Positions 30,646 to 32,836 of a DNA stretch of 32,836 nt are shown piece by piece. Origin of the DNA: Gemmataceae bacterium. Lineage in GTDB: Bacteria; Planctomycetota; Planctomycetia; Gemmatales; Gemmataceae. The notes under the pieces are model-generated. The model ran no database searches. It had not been told where the DNA came from and saw only the letters and a program-made list of their open reading frames with translations. The translations under genes and the position numbers were made by a program. The stretch is taken from positions 1 to 32,836 of the forward strand of contig JAKEET010000129.1 in the NCBI GenBank assembly GCA_022616435.1, given 5' to 3'. Position 1 is the stretch's first letter; every line of letters begins with the position of its first letter.

Positions 30646-32259
30646 ATGAAAGCCATGCGCGAGTTTTTCACGAAGTTCGTCGGCACGCCGAAGACCGCCG
30701 GCGGATCGGCCAACGGCAAGGCCTCGGGGAACGGTCAGCCGGATTCGCCGAGCGGCGCGAAGGCCGCCGTGGCGCCGACCGGCACGAAGGACCGCGACCC
30801 CACGTACGACCCATTCGCGAAGGACGACGTCGAACTGGACGACATCGACGTGACTCCCCTGCAGGCCACGATGGCGGTCGGCGCGACGCAGCAATTCACG
30901 GCGACGGCGGTGTACGCCGATGGCTCCAAGAAGGACGTAACCAGCTCCATCGATTGGCTGGTCAACGACCTCGCCATCCTGTCGATTAACGAAAAGGGAC
31001 TGGCGACGGCCATGCAGGCGGCGGGAACCGTCGAGGTCACTGCGATGGATGCGGAAACAGGCCTGAGCAGCCCCTCGGCCAAGGTCACGGTCACAGCCGA
31101 TGGTCGAGCCGACGCGCCCGACGCGAAACCAGAGACCGGCTTGATCGACCCCTTCGCGCCGGGGGCTGACAAGCCGTCGGCGCCGAAAAAACCCGGCCCC
31201 GGAGACCCGCCGCCGGTCTTGAAAACCATCATGGTCACTCCGGCCGCCAAGGTGTCGATCGCGGCCGGCGCGACGCTGCAGTTCAACGCCCTCGGCCTGT
31301 TTGCCGGCGGTCCGGACCAGGACGTGACCAAGAAGGTGGACTGGAGCTCGTCGGATCAGTTTCACGTCGCCATCGATGCGAAGACCGGCCTCGCCACCGG
31401 CAAGCATGGGCCGGGGGCGGTCAAGATCACGGCCAAGGATCCGGCGACCGGGGTTAGCGATGCGGTGGACGTGACGCTGCCAGAACCGGTGCTGAAAGGA
31501 ATCTCGATCGACGTTCCGCAGAAGGTCGTGGGCGGCGGGGCTTTCAAACTTTGGCCTCGAGTGATCAACTCGAATGGAACGCAGAGTGAGACATTCTCGG
31601 ACGTTGACATCAAGGCGGCGCCGCCGAACATCGTCTCGATTGCCGGCGCTCCCGATGACAAGGGGGCGTGGCAGATCACCATCCTGAAACCCGGCGACGT
31701 GACCTTCACCGTCAAGGATCGAGCCAGCGGCCTGAGCGGCACGGCCAAGACCAAGATCGTCCCGCCCGGCGCCGGCGCCGAGAAAGTCAACGTGCAGATC
31801 ATCCTGACCCGCTTCGACGACGGAACGATGTTCTCAGGCCTGGACGCGTTCGCGTACTTCAAGTGCCCGGGCGCCGCCGACGTCTTTGTGAACGGCAGCG
31901 TCTCCGCCGGCGCCCTCACGTTCAACGACGTGACGGTGATGCCCGCGGGAAGGATCGAATTGTCGGTGCAGGGACCCGACAAGGACATGCTGACCACCGG
32001 GGCGGCGCCGTACAAGCTGTCCGGGAAGCTCCTCACGTTCACGGCTGCCCAGAAGGCGGAAACCGGCAAGACGACCGCCGCGACCGCGGAACAGGCCGCG
32101 AAGAAAGTCGGCGCCATCGGAACCATCGGAACGAACGTCCGCGTGGAAAACATGGGCGATGTGACGTGTGAAGAACCGGGCCACACCCACGGCAAATCGA
32201 AGGAAGTCGCCTGGGAGGTCACCTGGGGAACCGAAGCGTTGATCGTCAAGCAGGCTTGA
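30646..32259 (+). CDS. Tandem Big_2 (Ig-like) protein, unknown function
   Basis: A 537-residue protein. GAGGGA lies 7 bases before the ATG. After a 15-residue amphipathic start (MKAMREFFTKFVG) and a Gly/Ser/Pro/Ala-rich linker come three BID_2/Big_2-like domains at about 65-150, 192-278 and 283-372. The first two show IxVTPxxxxxxxGxxxQF, a W strand and DxxTGLS or DPATGVS. Residues 380-537 are a separate C-terminal region with no family I recognise (RFDDGTMFSGLDAFAYF, then VENMGDVTCEEPGHTHG). No signal peptide or membrane helix is seen, which is odd for Ig-like repeats. It starts 168 bases after the kinase gene and 32 bases before a paralogue. Confidence 0.8.
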   Translation: MKAMREFFTKFVGTPKTAGGSANGKASGNGQPDSPSGAKAAVAPTGTKDRDPTYDPFAKDDVELDDIDVTPLQATMAVGATQQFTATAVYADGSKKDVTSSIDWLVNDLAILSINEKGLATAMQAAGTVEVTAMDAETGLSSPSAKVTVTADGRADAPDAKPETGLIDPFAPGADKPSAPKKPGPGDPPPVLKTIMVTPAAKVSIAAGATLQFNALGLFAGGPDQDVTKKVDWSSSDQFHVAIDAKTGLATGKHGPGAVKITAKDPATGVSDAVDVTLPEPVLKGISIDVPQKVVGGGAFKLWPRVINSNGTQSETFSDVDIKAAPPNIVSIAGAPDDKGAWQITILKPGDVTFTVKDRASGLSGTAKTKIVPPGAGAEKVNVQIILTRFDDGTMFSGLDAFAYFKCPGAADVFVNGSVSAGALTFNDVTVMPAGRIELSVQGPDKDMLTTGAAPYKLSGKLLTFTAAQKAETGKTTAATAEQAAKKVGAIGTIGTNVRVENMGDVTCEEPGHTHGKSKEVAWEVTWGTEALIVKQA

Positions 32260-32291
32260 GTTCGACGAACGCCGTACCGTGGAGGCAAACC

Positions 32292-32836
32292 ATGAGCAAG
32301 AATCTCCGTCACTTTTTCAAGGTCTTCGTCAGCAAGGAGACGGGCGACAAGGTCACCGTGACCGGGGGCGGTACGACGCAGAGCCCAGCGCCGGGATCGC
32401 AGCCCGCATCGCAGCCGGCATTGCAATCGATCACGATCGCGCCGGCCAGCGCCACGCTGGCGGCCGGCGGCCAGCAGCAATTCACCGCCCAGGCCGTGTA
32501 TGCCGACGGGTCCAAGAAGGACGTGACCACGACGATCGATTGGCTGGTCAACGACCTCGCGGTCCTCTCGATGGACGACAAGGGACTGGCGACGGCCGCG
32601 ACCGTGGCCGGGACCGCGAAGGAGGTCGCCGCGGAGGTCACCGCCATGGATGCGGAAACGGGCGTGAGCAGCCCTCCGGCCAAGGTCACCGTGACGGCGG
32701 GCGATCCGAAACAGAGGCCGAAGCAGGCGCCGGCGCTGCAGGGGATCGCCATCGAGCCAGGCAAGACCTTCCTCGTCTTCGACCAGAAGCAACAGTTGAC
32801 CGCGACCGGGTGGTATTCCGACGACTCCAGCCGCGA
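32292..32836 (+). CDS. Second Big_2 protein, 3' end outside window
   Basis: 181 codons are visible before the window ends. The ATG has GGAGG 6 bases upstream. The N-terminus (MSKNLRHFFKVFVSKE) resembles that of the upstream gene. A Big_2 domain follows at about residues 44-137 that is close to the first domain of the neighbour: AVYADGSKKDVT, then IDWLVNDLA, then EVTAMDAETG. The start of a second domain (LQGIAIEPGKTFL) is reached at the window edge. This is a recent tandem duplicate, probably co-transcribed (32-base gap). Confidence 0.8.
   Translation, partial: MSKNLRHFFKVFVSKETGDKVTVTGGGTTQSPAPGSQPASQPALQSITIAPASATLAAGGQQQFTAQAVYADGSKKDVTTTIDWLVNDLAVLSMDDKGLATAATVAGTAKEVAAEVTAMDAETGVSSPPAKVTVTAGDPKQRPKQAPALQGIAIEPGKTFLVFDQKQQLTATGWYSDDSSR

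Overview
The window is high-GC bacterial DNA that I read as a planctomycete (Planctomycetota, probably Gemmatales or a relative). The signs are a TIGR03067 protein, a TIGR02996 repeat-companion protein with leucine-rich repeats, a giant surface protein with an N-terminal LEPR-XLL-like motif, a single-pass Ser/Thr kinase with a beta-helix ectodomain, a Uma2 (DUF820) protein, and several kinds of long palindrome between genes. No rRNA, tRNA, CRISPR array, insertion sequence or prophage is visible.

Layout. 1-3858, all on the minus strand: a partial TIGR03067 secreted protein, an ArsR-type regulator overlapping an AHSA1/SRPBCC protein by 4 bp, a membrane protein with two PH-like modules, and a doubtful 126-codon ORF. 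3855-19559, minus strand: one 5234-residue gene taking almost half of the window. Its order is sialidase/BNR-like region with a P-domain, 12 Calx-beta repeats, three more P-domains, a sortilin/VPS10-like BNR propeller, and a run of cadherin/Ig-like domains. The last four of those each carry an unfamiliar ~85-residue insert with an ILPNG-type core. 19560-20151 is the gene-free leader. 20152-25666: Uma2 protein, PEP hydrolase/Tm-1-type TIM barrel, TIGR02996-LRR protein, an HtrA protease fused to a sugar-hydrolase-like jelly roll and a SirB1 domain, and a MaoC-type hot-dog protein. From 25777 everything is on the plus strand: CPBP membrane protease, NAD(P)-binding epimerase-like protein, Ser/Thr kinase, and two tandem Big_2 Ig-like proteins, the second cut by the window end.

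How they work together: the ArsR/SRPBCC pair is a coupled two-gene unit with a promoter whose -35 box lies in a perfect palindrome, so it is probably self-regulated. The giant protein is most likely cell-surface or matrix material. The kinase and the two Ig-like proteins may form a co-directional cluster. The other genes look like independent housekeeping or accessory units separated by palindromic intergenic elements. The most unusual things here are the four-copy ILPNG insert, the protease-jelly roll-SirB1 fusion, the probable leaderless self-regulated ArsR promoter, and the density of different palindromes between genes.
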